Shown here one piece after another: positions 1 through 5,805 of a DNA stretch of 8,544 nucleotides (position 1 is its first letter; each line of letters starts with the position of its first letter). The notes under the pieces were generated by a model. The model did no database searches and had not been told where the DNA came from. It was given only the letters and a program-made list of their open reading frames with translations. This stretch comes from RGIG8775 sp045612185 (GTDB lineage: Bacteria > Bacillota > Clostridia > Oscillospirales > CAG-272). Where the stretch lies: NCBI GenBank assembly GCA_045612185.1, contig JAZKYO010000006.1, positions 1 through 8,544 on the forward strand. The letters are read 5' to 3'. The translations under genes were made by a program, and so were the position numbers.

Positions 1-1
1 C

Positions 2-155
2 GTCCTTTTTCTTTTTGAGAAAGGAGCGTCAAAAGAAAAAGGACCAAAAAGAAAAACCGCGGTGCGCCTGCGGGCGCGGGCGGTCGCTTTTGAAAAAGCT
101 CCGCAAAACTTTTCTCGATGGCTGCTGTGCAAACACACCTACAAACTACAATTTA
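2..155 (+). repeat. Left copy of a dispersed-type structured repeat (inverted relative to the right end)
   Basis: Positions 2-116 match the reverse complement of 8430-8544 at 114 of 115 bases; the one difference is A at 20. After a divergent 21-nt stretch (117-137) the match resumes for 18 bases at 138-155, which pair with 8388-8405. The outer part is itself palindromic: 2-18 and 29-44 form a stem of about 16 bp with one bulged base. It is followed by an A-rich bridge, a GC-rich block (58-83) and an A/T-rich tail. No transposase or plausible protein is encoded. I read it as a modular, non-coding, multi-copy element of the host genome. Its family is not identified, and its position at the very edge of the window may mark an assembly break. 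Confidence 0.9.
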
Positions 156-173
156 TCTGTGCATAATAAATTT

Positions 174-205
174 AAGGAGCTATCTGTTTAATGAGACAGC
201 CCCTT
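174..205 (-). terminator. Second hairpin beyond the tRNA terminator (possible bidirectional terminator)
   Basis: AAGGAGCT (174-181) and AGCCCCTT (198-205) form a stem extended by TCT/AGA around an 8-nt loop. Read on the minus strand, the two imperfect positions become G-U wobbles, giving a continuous 12-bp stem. Read on the plus strand, they are A-C mismatches, but a T-rich stretch (TTTTTATAT) follows. It could back up the tRNA terminator, stop transcription entering from the left, or be an unrelated hairpin. The function is inferred only. Confidence 0.4.
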
Positions 206-226
206 TTTATATCAATAATTTTACGG

Positions 227-256
227 CAAAAAAACACCCGAACAACGTTCGAGTGT
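227..256 (-). terminator. Rho-independent terminator of tRNA-Glu
   Basis: On the minus strand, a 10-bp stem (ACACTCGAAC pairing with GTTCGGGTGT, one U-G wobble, 3-nt loop; 234-256) is followed by seven T residues (233-227). It starts 5 nt past the encoded CCA end of the tRNA, so it cleanly ends a single-gene transcript. The flanking A-tract gives a U-run in the opposite direction too, so some bidirectional activity is possible. Confidence 0.92.
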
Positions 257-261
257 TTTTA

Positions 262-336
262 TGGTGACCCTAGCGGGAATCGAACCCACGATTACGCCGT
301 GAGAGGGCGTCGTCTTAGCCGCTTGACCATAGGGCC
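262..336 (-). tRNA. tRNA-Glu, anticodon CTC
   Basis: The minus strand folds into a complete cloverleaf. The acceptor stem GGCCCTA pairs with TAGGGTC (one G-U). The D stem is GTC/GAC. The anticodon stem ACGCC/GGCGT carries the loop CTCTCAC, giving anticodon CTC (reads GAG). The T arm is GTGGG-TTCGATT-CCCGC. A discriminator base and an encoded CCA follow (262-264). The body is 72 nt plus CCA, normal for a class I tRNA. It is a single-gene unit with its own promoter (353-381) and terminator (227-256). A second copy of its 3' end was not seen in the window, so there is no sign that it served as an integration site here. Confidence 0.97.
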
Positions 337-352
337 ATCAATCAGCTTGACT

Positions 353-381
353 ATTATATCACAGCAAAACAGATTTGTCAA
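353..381 (-). promoter_or_regulatory. Consensus sigma-A promoter for tRNA-Glu
   Basis: The minus strand reads TTGACA (381-376), a 17-nt spacer, then TATAAT (358-353). This is a perfect match to the housekeeping consensus with ideal spacing. The predicted start lies near 346, leaving a leader of about 10 nt before the mature tRNA 5' end at 336. Phased A-tracts lie immediately upstream of the -35 box, as expected for a strong stable-RNA promoter. Confidence 0.93.
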
Positions 382-384
382 TAG

Positions 385-422
385 TTTTTTTATATTTTTT
401 CGAATTTTTTTCGAGTTTTTTT
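385..422. promoter_or_regulatory. Helically phased T-tracts between two divergent promoters (likely curved DNA / UP element)
   Basis: Runs of six or seven T begin at 385, 395, 405 and 416, a period of 10-11 bp that matches one turn of B-DNA. They are separated by short CGA-containing linkers. Seen from the minus strand they are A-tracts starting 4 bp upstream of the tRNA -35 box, where an UP element would bind the RNA polymerase alpha C-terminal domain. Phased A-tracts are known to curve DNA. The effect on the opposing gene at 598, whose -35 lies about 83 bp away, is speculative. Confidence 0.6.
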
Positions 423-504
423 CAAAAAGCATTTTTATATGGCGTTGTAGGACAAAAAATGGCGTTTTTTACCCTTTTTTTGTTCCGCTTTCCTTTTTCA
501 CCTC

Positions 505-533
505 TTTACAAAGCCTGAAATATATGATAAAAT
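505..533 (+). promoter_or_regulatory. Sigma-A promoter for the glycosidase-like gene at 598
   Basis: TTTACA (505-510), a 17-nt spacer, then TAAAAT (528-533): one mismatch to consensus in each hexamer and ideal spacing. The predicted start is near 540, giving a leader of about 57 nt. The direct repeat ATGGCGTT occurs at 439-446 and 459-466 upstream and could be a regulator site, but 8-bp repeats are weak evidence. Confidence 0.8.
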
Positions 534-570
534 CTTCTTAAGGACTGCGTTTGGCGGTATATTTCACACT

Positions 571-591
571 GCGCCGAGGCGCGCACGGAGG
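571..591 (+). promoter_or_regulatory. Small GC hairpin next to the ribosome binding site of the gene at 598
   Basis: GCGCC (571-575) and GGCGC (578-582) can fold into a compact stem that ends 4 nt before the Shine-Dalgarno GGAGG (587-591). The ATG at 598 follows after 6 nt. The site fixes the start codon with good spacing. The hairpin leaves the Shine-Dalgarno free and may simply insulate it. Any regulatory role is conjecture. Confidence 0.5.
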
Positions 592-597
592 TTAGTT

Positions 598-2640
598 ATG
601 TGGTATTCAAATCTTTACAGGCGTCATCTTGCTGACATGCACATTGAGGACACCGACGAGAAATTTCTCTCGGAATTTGACGTTGATAAATACGTCGAAA
701 ACCTCAAAAAAAGCAAGGTAAATTACGCCATGATATATCTGCAATCCCACGTGGGACTTTGCTATTTTCCCACCAAAAGCGGAGTGATGCACAGGCATTT
801 TGAAAAAAATCCCGAAGAAATACGCCGTCTTATCGACCTTTGCCACGAAAACGGTATCAGCGTAATAGCGTATTACAGCCTTATTTTCAACACTAGAGAG
901 CACGACAGACACCCCAAATGGCGCATGCTTACCGACAACGGTCAATCAAGACGCGAGCGCGGCACGGCGCCCGCCGACGGGCTGGCTTTCGCCTCAAAGC
1001 AGCTCTCGCGATACGGCTTGCTTTGCCCCAACAACGAGGAATATTTTGAGTTTGTAAAGGCTCAGATCGACGAAATGCTCGACTACTGCGCCCCCGACGG
1101 GCTGTTTTTTGACATGCCCTTCTGGCCCGCGCCCGCAATCTGCTATTGCGACTCTTGCAAAAAACGTTGGGCGGACGAGATTGGAGGCGAGCTTCCTCTC
1201 AACCCCAGTGTCGGAACTCCCGAGCACACCGCGCTTTCACACAAGCGTTACGAATGGATGGGTGAGTGGGCGCAAAAGGTCAGCGCATACGTAAAGAGCA
1301 AGAACCCGGCATTAGCGGTCTACCACAACGGCGCGTCACTTGTGTCGGGTAGCAGTCAGAACGGCTGTGGCGAGGAGGTAAACGATGCCTGCGACTTCTG
1401 CGGCGGAGACCTTTACGGAGACTATTTCAACCAATCCTTTGCTTGCAAGCTTTACAAAAATCTTACCAAGAATCCCCCGTTTGAATACATGATTTCACGT
1501 TGCAAGCCCGCGCTCCGCGCGCACACGCTGACAAAGACCTCCGACGAAATAAAGCGCGCGATTGCCGTTACCGCTGCGCACCACGGAGCAACGCTTGTCA
1601 TCGACGCCATCGACCCCGTGGGTAGCTTTGACAGCCGCTTTTACGACAGGCTCGGGGCGGATTTTGAGCTACAGATTCCCTACGAGCCCTATTTCCGAGG
1701 CGAGATGGCTGAGGACGTGGCGATTTATTACGGCATCAAGAGCCGCTTTGACTTTATGGGGATAAAAAAGACGGCAATAAACGGCGCAACCAACCTTTCG
1801 CGTATGCTTATCAGAAACCACGTGCCGTATGGCGTTACAGGCAGCTTCCACCGCCTTGAGGGATATAGGGCAATTCTCGCTCCCCTGCTTTACAAAACCG
1901 ACAGCGCCGACAACGCAAGGCTTTGCGAGTACGTGAAAAACGGCGGCATTCTCTATCTTAGCGGAATCGGCAATAGGGAGCTTGTGGAAGAGCTTACAGG
2001 CGGCAAAATCGGCGCGCAAATACCCGAGCAAAGGCTTTATATAACGCCCAAGCCCGAGTATGAGGAGACCTTCCTCGGCTTCAACGCCAAGTATCCCCTG
2101 CCCTACGACGGCAAGGGCTTTGAGATAGAGGGAGTTGACCCCGACGATGTGGCGGCAACCTTTACGCTTCCCTACACACCAAGCAACGGCTTTGAATTCG
2201 TCTCTATACACTCCGACCCGCCCGGAACAGCAACCGAGATTCCCGCGGTGGTTGTCAAAAAATACGGCAAGGGCAGAGTAATTTGGTCCTCACTTCCCCT
2301 TGAGTGCGGTGAAACCGAGGAATACGGTGATATTTTGCTTTCGCTTATCAAGCGCCTCGACGCTCTCGGTGCACCCTCGTTTGAAAGTCACGCCCCCGTA
2401 CACGTGGAGATAACTCTCTTTGAGGCAAAGGGTGAAAAGCTTGTGAACTGCGTTGCCCTTGATTCGGGCTATAAATCCGCCCCCGTGTCTCCGTTTGAAA
2501 TAAAGGTAAAATGCGACACACCTCCAAAATCGGTCACGCTTCTTCCTGACGGCAATCCGCTTGATTTCACATACGAAGACGGTTATGTGAGCTTCACCGC
2601 CCGACTGCTTAATACCTTCGACATGTACCGAATATATTAA
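598..2640 (+). CDS. Putative cytoplasmic glycoside hydrolase, GHL6/GH42-clan-like with a beta-galactosidase-trimerisation-like domain
   Basis: This 680-residue protein has no signal peptide. Residues about 1-350 look like a TIM barrel of the 'hypothetical glycosyl hydrolase 6' or alpha-fucosidase-like kind. They show alternating strands such as VNYAMIYLQ (41-49) and ISVIAYYSL (87-95), then DGLFFD (167-172), where a catalytic acid often sits. A CYCDSC cluster (182-187) follows, a feature I associate with this family. Residues about 365-590 resemble the Rossmann-like trimerisation domain of GH42 beta-galactosidases: YRAILAPLLY (423-432), a glycine-rich turn, and GKGRVIW (557-563). The final 90 residues form a small beta domain. 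The start is supported by GGAGG 6 nt upstream. It is a single-gene unit with its own promoter and terminator. The substrate cannot be predicted; fucosidase, galactosidase or another exo-glycosidase are all possible. Family assignment is from recalled motifs. Confidence 0.82.
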   Translation: MWYSNLYRRHLADMHIEDTDEKFLSEFDVDKYVENLKKSKVNYAMIYLQSHVGLCYFPTKSGVMHRHFEKNPEEIRRLIDLCHENGISVIAYYSLIFNTREHDRHPKWRMLTDNGQSRRERGTAPADGLAFASKQLSRYGLLCPNNEEYFEFVKAQIDEMLDYCAPDGLFFDMPFWPAPAICYCDSCKKRWADEIGGELPLNPSVGTPEHTALSHKRYEWMGEWAQKVSAYVKSKNPALAVYHNGASLVSGSSQNGCGEEVNDACDFCGGDLYGDYFNQSFACKLYKNLTKNPPFEYMISRCKPALRAHTLTKTSDEIKRAIAVTAAHHGATLVIDAIDPVGSFDSRFYDRLGADFELQIPYEPYFRGEMAEDVAIYYGIKSRFDFMGIKKTAINGATNLSRMLIRNHVPYGVTGSFHRLEGYRAILAPLLYKTDSADNARLCEYVKNGGILYLSGIGNRELVEELTGGKIGAQIPEQRLYITPKPEYEETFLGFNAKYPLPYDGKGFEIEGVDPDDVAATFTLPYTPSNGFEFVSIHSDPPGTATEIPAVVVKKYGKGRVIWSSLPLECGETEEYGDILLSLIKRLDALGAPSFESHAPVHVEITLFEAKGEKLVNCVALDSGYKSAPVSPFEIKVKCDTPPKSVTLLPDGNPLDFTYEDGYVSFTARLLNTFDMYRIY

Positions 2641-2645
2641 AAAAC

Positions 2646-2684
2646 AAAAATCGATGGAATTCCTCGGAATACCGTCGATTTTTT
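2646..2684 (+). terminator. Rho-independent terminator after the glycosidase-like gene
   Basis: The stem runs from ATCGATGG and the bases after it (from about 2650) to the matching arm ending near 2679. It has about 14 bp with one G-U wobble and one A-A mismatch, a tight loop at 2664-2665, and then six T (2679-2684). A preceding A-run (2646-2650) pairs with the T-run. It begins 6 nt after the stop codon, so the upstream gene is transcribed alone. The symmetric A/T flanks allow activity in both directions. Confidence 0.9.
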
Positions 2685-2703
2685 GTTACGCAAATAGAAT
2701 TTA

Positions 2704-2732
2704 TTTGTGCGAACAACGCCCCTATAATTTAC
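2704..2732 (+). repeat. Partial copy of the inner module of the end repeats
   Basis: TTTGTGCGAACAAC at 2704-2717, one variable base, then CCCCTA (2719-2724) match the reverse complement of 8402-8422 at 20 of 21 positions. The similarity fades toward TTTAC at 2728-2732. The orientation is that of the left end repeat. Only the inner, GC-poor module is present; the outer hairpin and GC-rich block are missing. It lies between a terminator and the promoter of the next gene, a typical place for small dispersed repeats. Confidence 0.7.
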
Positions 2733-2740
2733 AAAACCTC

Positions 2741-2769
2741 TTGCAAAGTTGGATGGAATATGTTATACT
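2741..2769 (+). promoter_or_regulatory. Sigma-A promoter for the phosphopantetheinyl transferase gene
   Basis: TTGCAA (2741-2746), a 17-nt spacer, then TATACT (2764-2769). The predicted start is near 2776. The Shine-Dalgarno GGAGGG (2798-2803) sits 9 nt before the ATG at 2813. An imperfect palindrome, TTATA-N4-TATAA (2763-2776), overlaps the -10 box, but its spacing is one base short of a PerR-type box, so no operator is called. Confidence 0.75.
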
Positions 2770-2812
2770 TATATAAATGTAGGCAAAAAGCCGTCGCGGA
2801 GGGAGTGGTTGT

Positions 2813-3409
2813 ATGTACCGTGTGGAAATTATTGCGGTTTCGGACGAATACGACCTGAGCGAGCTTCCCCTCTCCGCCGCCGACTACGTCAATCAAGCCA
2901 AAGGTCTCGCGCGTAAAGAGCGCGCGGCCGGTATGCTTCTGCTTGGTAAGCTTCTCAAAGCCGAGGGAATTGAGGAATACGCCGTCAGCGTTACCGAAAA
3001 CGGCAAGCCCTTTCTTGTCGGAATTCCCATACATTTCAGCGTATCACACGCGGGCGGTGCGTGCGCCGTTGCAATTTCCGACTCGCTCGTGGGTATTGAC
3101 CTGCAAGACGCGGACTCGGTAAAACGCATAAAAGACCCCGCCGCTTTTGTTAGCAGATTTTTTACCGTGGAGGAGTCAGAGAGTTTTCTTAACGCTCCCA
3201 CCCACCGCGAGCTTAGCCGTCTATGGACAAAAAAAGAAGCTCTCGTAAAGCTTCTCGGCTTCCGCCTTAGCGACTCACTCTCCTCGGTATCCACAAAAAA
3301 CTACCCTTGCGTGGAGTTTGAGACCTCCGAAATAACGCTTGACAAGCTGTTTTATCTTACCGTGGCAACAGAGATCAATAAGCAACCTTTGCCAAAACAA
3401 CAGCAATAA
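2813..3409 (+). CDS. Sfp-type 4'-phosphopantetheinyl transferase
   Basis: This enzyme family moves the 4'-phosphopantetheine arm of coenzyme A onto a serine of acyl, peptidyl or aryl carrier proteins in the cytoplasm, using magnesium. The 198-residue protein has the family signatures in order: NGKP (63-66), FSVSHAGG (75-82), VGIDLQ (93-98), FFTVEESE (116-123) and LWTKKEALVKLLG (137-149). The probable magnesium ligands are D96 and E142; the second acidic position of the usual GIDIE motif is Q98 here. The length fits single-domain clostridial members. No carrier protein, polyketide or non-ribosomal peptide gene lies nearby, so its partner is encoded elsewhere. It may serve fatty-acid synthesis or a distant secondary pathway. 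It has its own promoter, and no terminator is visible before the next gene, so read-through is possible. Confidence 0.93.
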   Translation: MYRVEIIAVSDEYDLSELPLSAADYVNQAKGLARKERAAGMLLLGKLLKAEGIEEYAVSVTENGKPFLVGIPIHFSVSHAGGACAVAISDSLVGIDLQDADSVKRIKDPAAFVSRFFTVEESESFLNAPTHRELSRLWTKKEALVKLLGFRLSDSLSSVSTKNYPCVEFETSEITLDKLFYLTVATEINKQPLPKQQQ

Positions 3410-3415
3410 TACACC

Positions 3416-3444
3416 TTGACCTTAATTTAACTTTGCGATAAAAT
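3416..3444 (+). promoter_or_regulatory. Sigma-A promoter for the four-gene operon starting at 3470
   Basis: TTGACC (3416-3421), a 17-nt spacer, then TAAAAT (3439-3444). The predicted start is near 3451, which leaves a leader of only about 19 nt containing the Shine-Dalgarno AAAGGAG (3455-3461), 8 nt before ATG 3470. A 9-bp palindrome TTAATTTAA (3422-3430) lies in the spacer. It is too short and AT-rich to call a Fur-family operator, although autoregulation by the third-position-from-last regulator gene would be typical of such operons. Confidence 0.82.
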
Positions 3445-3469
3445 TGAAAAAAACAAAGGAGACAAAATC

Positions 3470-4492
3470 ATGTCAAGAATCAGTTTAAACTTAGACGGAC
3501 TTATCCAAAAGATTGAAAAAACTCTCGAAAGCCACAAGGTTGGCAAGGGTGACTACGCGCGCTTTTTGTGGCAAAACCAAAAGGGTGACCGCGAAATGGG
3601 CTCTAACCCCTACGGCGTTGCCGACGCGGCTAATATTCTCTACATGATAGGCGCTTTCCCGCAGGACGATGCTGAACGCGAGGGCTTTATCAAGGCTCTC
3701 CGCGGCTTCCAAGACCCCGAAACCGGTCTTTTCCACGAAAGCACCCACCACACATACCACACCACCGCCCACTGCACGGCGGCGCTTGAACTTTTTGACA
3801 AATATCCGCTTCATCCCTTTACGGCGCTTAAAAAATTTGACGATGTCAAGGAGCTTCACGCTCTGCTTGACGGACTTGATTGGGTAATTCACCCCTGGCC
3901 TCAATCGCACCAAGGCGCGGGCGTTTTTGCCGCAAAGGTGATTGTGGAAAGACCCTCCCTTGAGTGGCAGAACGCTTACTTTGACTACCTTGACGCCCAT
4001 TGCGACACAAAATACGGCATGAGCCGCGCCGGCACGCTTGAGGCGCACCCCGAGGGCAAGTTTAACATAGATCACCACCTTAACGGCTGGTTCCACTATT
4101 GCTTTAACTACAACCATTGCCACCGCCAATTTCCGCACACCGAAACCTTTATCGACACGCTTGTATACATGTACGAAAACGAAAAGCTCAACACGAAGGA
4201 ATTTGGTAAATCGGTAGGCTTCCGCGAAATCGACTGGGTTTTCCCCATCAACCGAGCAACCTGGCAGGTAGGCTATCGCCGAGAAGAAGCCAAGGAGCTT
4301 ATGCGTGATTTTGCCATTAAATACACCGAACATCTCGATTCTATAGACACCGAAACCCATGACGGATGGAACGACCTGCACGCGCTGTTTGGTTCTGTGT
4401 GCTGTCTCTCGGAGCTTCAGCTTGCGCTCCCCGGTGAAATTTTCACCACAAAGCCGATGAAAAACGTGCTTGACCGCAGACCGTTTATATAA
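3470..4492 (+). CDS. Uncharacterised His-rich alpha-helical (probable alpha/alpha-toroid) protein
   Basis: I do not recognise a named function. The 340-residue protein lacks a signal peptide and is built of successive amphipathic helix pairs, about six by eye. The turn QDPETGLF (81-88) recalls the turns of terpenoid-cyclase and prenyltransferase-type alpha/alpha toroids. Histidines are clustered and often beside aromatics: HH at 93-94, H97, H101, H147, HH at 202-203, H209, H216, H218 and H298. This suggests a metal site or an acid/base pocket facing the barrel centre. The start is fixed by AAAGGAG 8 nt upstream. It is the first gene of an operon with a Fur-family regulator, whose ATG lies 3 nt past this stop in the same frame. 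A carbohydrate-active (alpha/alpha)6 enzyme is an alternative. The fold call is an inference from pattern, not from a search. Confidence 0.75.
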   Translation: MSRISLNLDGLIQKIEKTLESHKVGKGDYARFLWQNQKGDREMGSNPYGVADAANILYMIGAFPQDDAEREGFIKALRGFQDPETGLFHESTHHTYHTTAHCTAALELFDKYPLHPFTALKKFDDVKELHALLDGLDWVIHPWPQSHQGAGVFAAKVIVERPSLEWQNAYFDYLDAHCDTKYGMSRAGTLEAHPEGKFNIDHHLNGWFHYCFNYNHCHRQFPHTETFIDTLVYMYENEKLNTKEFGKSVGFREIDWVFPINRATWQVGYRREEAKELMRDFAIKYTEHLDSIDTETHDGWNDLHALFGSVCCLSELQLALPGEIFTTKPMKNVLDRRPFI

Positions 4493-4495
4493 GCC

Positions 4496-4906
4496 ATGAG
4501 ACAGACCACATACAACACCGTAGGTAAAAGACTGCTTATTGAGTTCCTTGCGCGCAACGCTGAGCGCACGTTTACGGTTGACGAGCTGTTTGAGGCTCTT
4601 ACCGAGTCGGGGGCGTCAATAGGCAAAAGCTCGCTGTACCGCCTGCTTGAAAAGCTTGTGACAGACGGTGCGGTGCGTAAATTCAAGGAAAGCGAAAAAT
4701 CGGCTGAATTTCAGTACCTCGGTGATGAGGAGTGTTATCATCATTTGCACTTGAAATGCGAAAGCTGCGGAAAGTTAGTGCATCTGAAATGCCGCAGAAG
4801 CTCTCGTCTTCTCGCCCACATATTCACCGAGCACGGCTTTTCAATAGACAGCAAAAAATCAGTCCTTTACGGAAAGTGCGAGGACTGTCAGAAAAACGGA
4901 GTTTAA
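4496..4906 (+). CDS. Fur-family metal-responsive transcriptional regulator
   Basis: Fur-family proteins are dimeric winged-helix repressors that sense iron, zinc, manganese or peroxide. This 136-residue member has an N-terminal winged helix, with FTVDELFEAL (26-35) and the recognition-helix region GKSSLYRLLEKL (43-54). A dimerisation domain follows, with HHLH (82-85), C88-x2-C91 and C128-x2-C131; the four cysteines should bind the structural zinc. C80 and C99 are extra. The usual HHDH sensing segment of Fur is HHLH here, so the metal sensed cannot be assigned. No Shine-Dalgarno precedes the ATG. The stop of the upstream gene, one codon (GCC), and this ATG are in the same frame, so translation probably depends on coupled re-initiation. 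The downstream kinase starts 1 nt after its stop. No regulated transporter is adjacent. Confidence 0.9.
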   Translation: MRQTTYNTVGKRLLIEFLARNAERTFTVDELFEALTESGASIGKSSLYRLLEKLVTDGAVRKFKESEKSAEFQYLGDEECYHHLHLKCESCGKLVHLKCRRSSRLLAHIFTEHGFSIDSKKSVLYGKCEDCQKNGV

Positions 4907-4907
4907 A

Positions 4908-5756
4908 ATGTTCAACGTTCCCCCAAAGGTTGCCGCCATACACGACCTTTCCTGCTTTGGAAGGTGTGCGCTGACGGTAATCATTCCCACGCTGTCCGCG
5001 CTGGGAGTACAGACCGTTCCCATTCCCACCGCTCTGCTATCCACCCATACAGGCGGATTTACCGATATGTTTTTTTCCGACTTGAGCTGCGAAATGGATA
5101 AGATTTCGGCTCACTTCAAGTCACTTGGGCTTGAATTCGACTCGGTATACAGCGGTTTTCTCGGCAGTGAGGCGCAAATTGAGCGAGTTTCAAAATTTAT
5201 AGACAGCTTTGCCAAAAAAGGCGCTCCGATTTTCGTTGATCCGGTTATGGGAGACGACGGCACGCTTTATTCCACATACACTAAGGAGATGGGAGAGGGT
5301 ATGCGCCACCTTGTAAGCAAGGCGGACATCATCACCCCCAACTACACCGAGGCGTGCTTTCTTACCGACACTCCATACCGCCCCACCGACGAAATGAGCG
5401 AAAACGAAATAGAGTCGCTTGCCGACGAGCTTATTTCCAAGCTTTTCGGTCTTGGCGCGAAAAAAATTGCCGTCACGGGCTTTGAAACGGCTGATTCGGT
5501 AATCACCTTCGGCTCTGAGGGCAAGGAGATTTTTGAGGACAAACGCGCTCGCCTTTCGGCAAGCTACCCGGGCACGGGCGACATTTTCGCCTCAGCTCTG
5601 CTAGGATACTTTCTTGACGGAGACGGCTTTGTGAAGGCAACGCACAAGGCTTGCAAATTCACCTCAGAGGTCATTAAATACACAATGCGTTTTCCCACTC
5701 CCCACCGCGAAGGGGTTATGCTTGAGCCTTGCCTCAAGCTGCTTTGGGAAAGCTGA
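4908..5756 (+). CDS. Pyridoxamine/pyridoxal kinase (PdxK/PdxY-like, ribokinase superfamily)
   Basis: It should phosphorylate the 5'-hydroxyl of pyridoxal, pyridoxamine or pyridoxine with ATP, feeding vitamin B6 salvage to pyridoxal 5'-phosphate in the cytoplasm. The 282-residue length and motifs fit the family. These are HDLSCFGRCALTV (12-24), THTGG (46-50), DPVMGDDG (111-118) for the ATP/metal region, TPNYTEA (143-149), and PGTGD (221-225) with D225 as the likely catalytic base. The DPVMGDDGTLY form is the one I associate with clostridial 'pyridoxamine kinase' rather than ThiD. The start is supported by GGAG (4898-4901), 6 nt upstream, inside the end of the regulator gene; the intergenic gap is one base. 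A small intercistronic hairpin (5744-5765) spans its stop codon. The substrate preference among B6 vitamers is not readable from sequence. Confidence 0.93.
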   Translation: MFNVPPKVAAIHDLSCFGRCALTVIIPTLSALGVQTVPIPTALLSTHTGGFTDMFFSDLSCEMDKISAHFKSLGLEFDSVYSGFLGSEAQIERVSKFIDSFAKKGAPIFVDPVMGDDGTLYSTYTKEMGEGMRHLVSKADIITPNYTEACFLTDTPYRPTDEMSENEIESLADELISKLFGLGAKKIAVTGFETADSVITFGSEGKEIFEDKRARLSASYPGTGDIFASALLGYFLDGDGFVKATHKACKFTSEVIKYTMRFPTPHREGVMLEPCLKLLWES

Positions 5757-5805
5757 TTCCCCCAACCGTAACAGATTTTAAAACAGTTCACAGGAGGAAA
5801 TAAAA

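Noticed and set aside
2..155. CRISPR repeat or phage-origin interpretation of the end repeats
   Set aside because: There are only two full copies in inverted orientation 8 kb apart, with no spacer periodicity and no cas, replication or packaging genes.
262..336. tRNA-Glu as an integration (att) site for a mobile element
   Set aside because: No duplicate of the tRNA 3' end, no integrase and no phage or ICE genes occur in the window, and the gene is complete with its own terminator.
191..541. A 116-codon open frame on the plus strand across the tRNA region
   Set aside because: It covers the tRNA, its terminator and promoter in the opposite direction, is dominated by Phe/Ser from T-rich DNA, and has no family features.
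2763..2776. PerR/Fur-like inverted repeat TTATA-N4-TATAA over the -10 box of the transferase gene
   Set aside because: The spacing is one base shorter than in PerR-type boxes and much of it is the -10 element in AT-rich DNA, so chance is sufficient.
3422..3430. TTAATTTAA palindrome in the operon promoter as a Fur-family operator
   Set aside because: It is too short and AT-rich; it lacks the extended arms of known Fur, Zur or PerR boxes.
3491..4381. A 296-codon open frame on the minus strand inside the helical-protein gene
   Set aside because: It is antisense to a gene with a good ribosome site and a coherent protein. Such frames arise from codon bias; the translation is valine-rich, low in motifs, and has no ribosome site or promoter.
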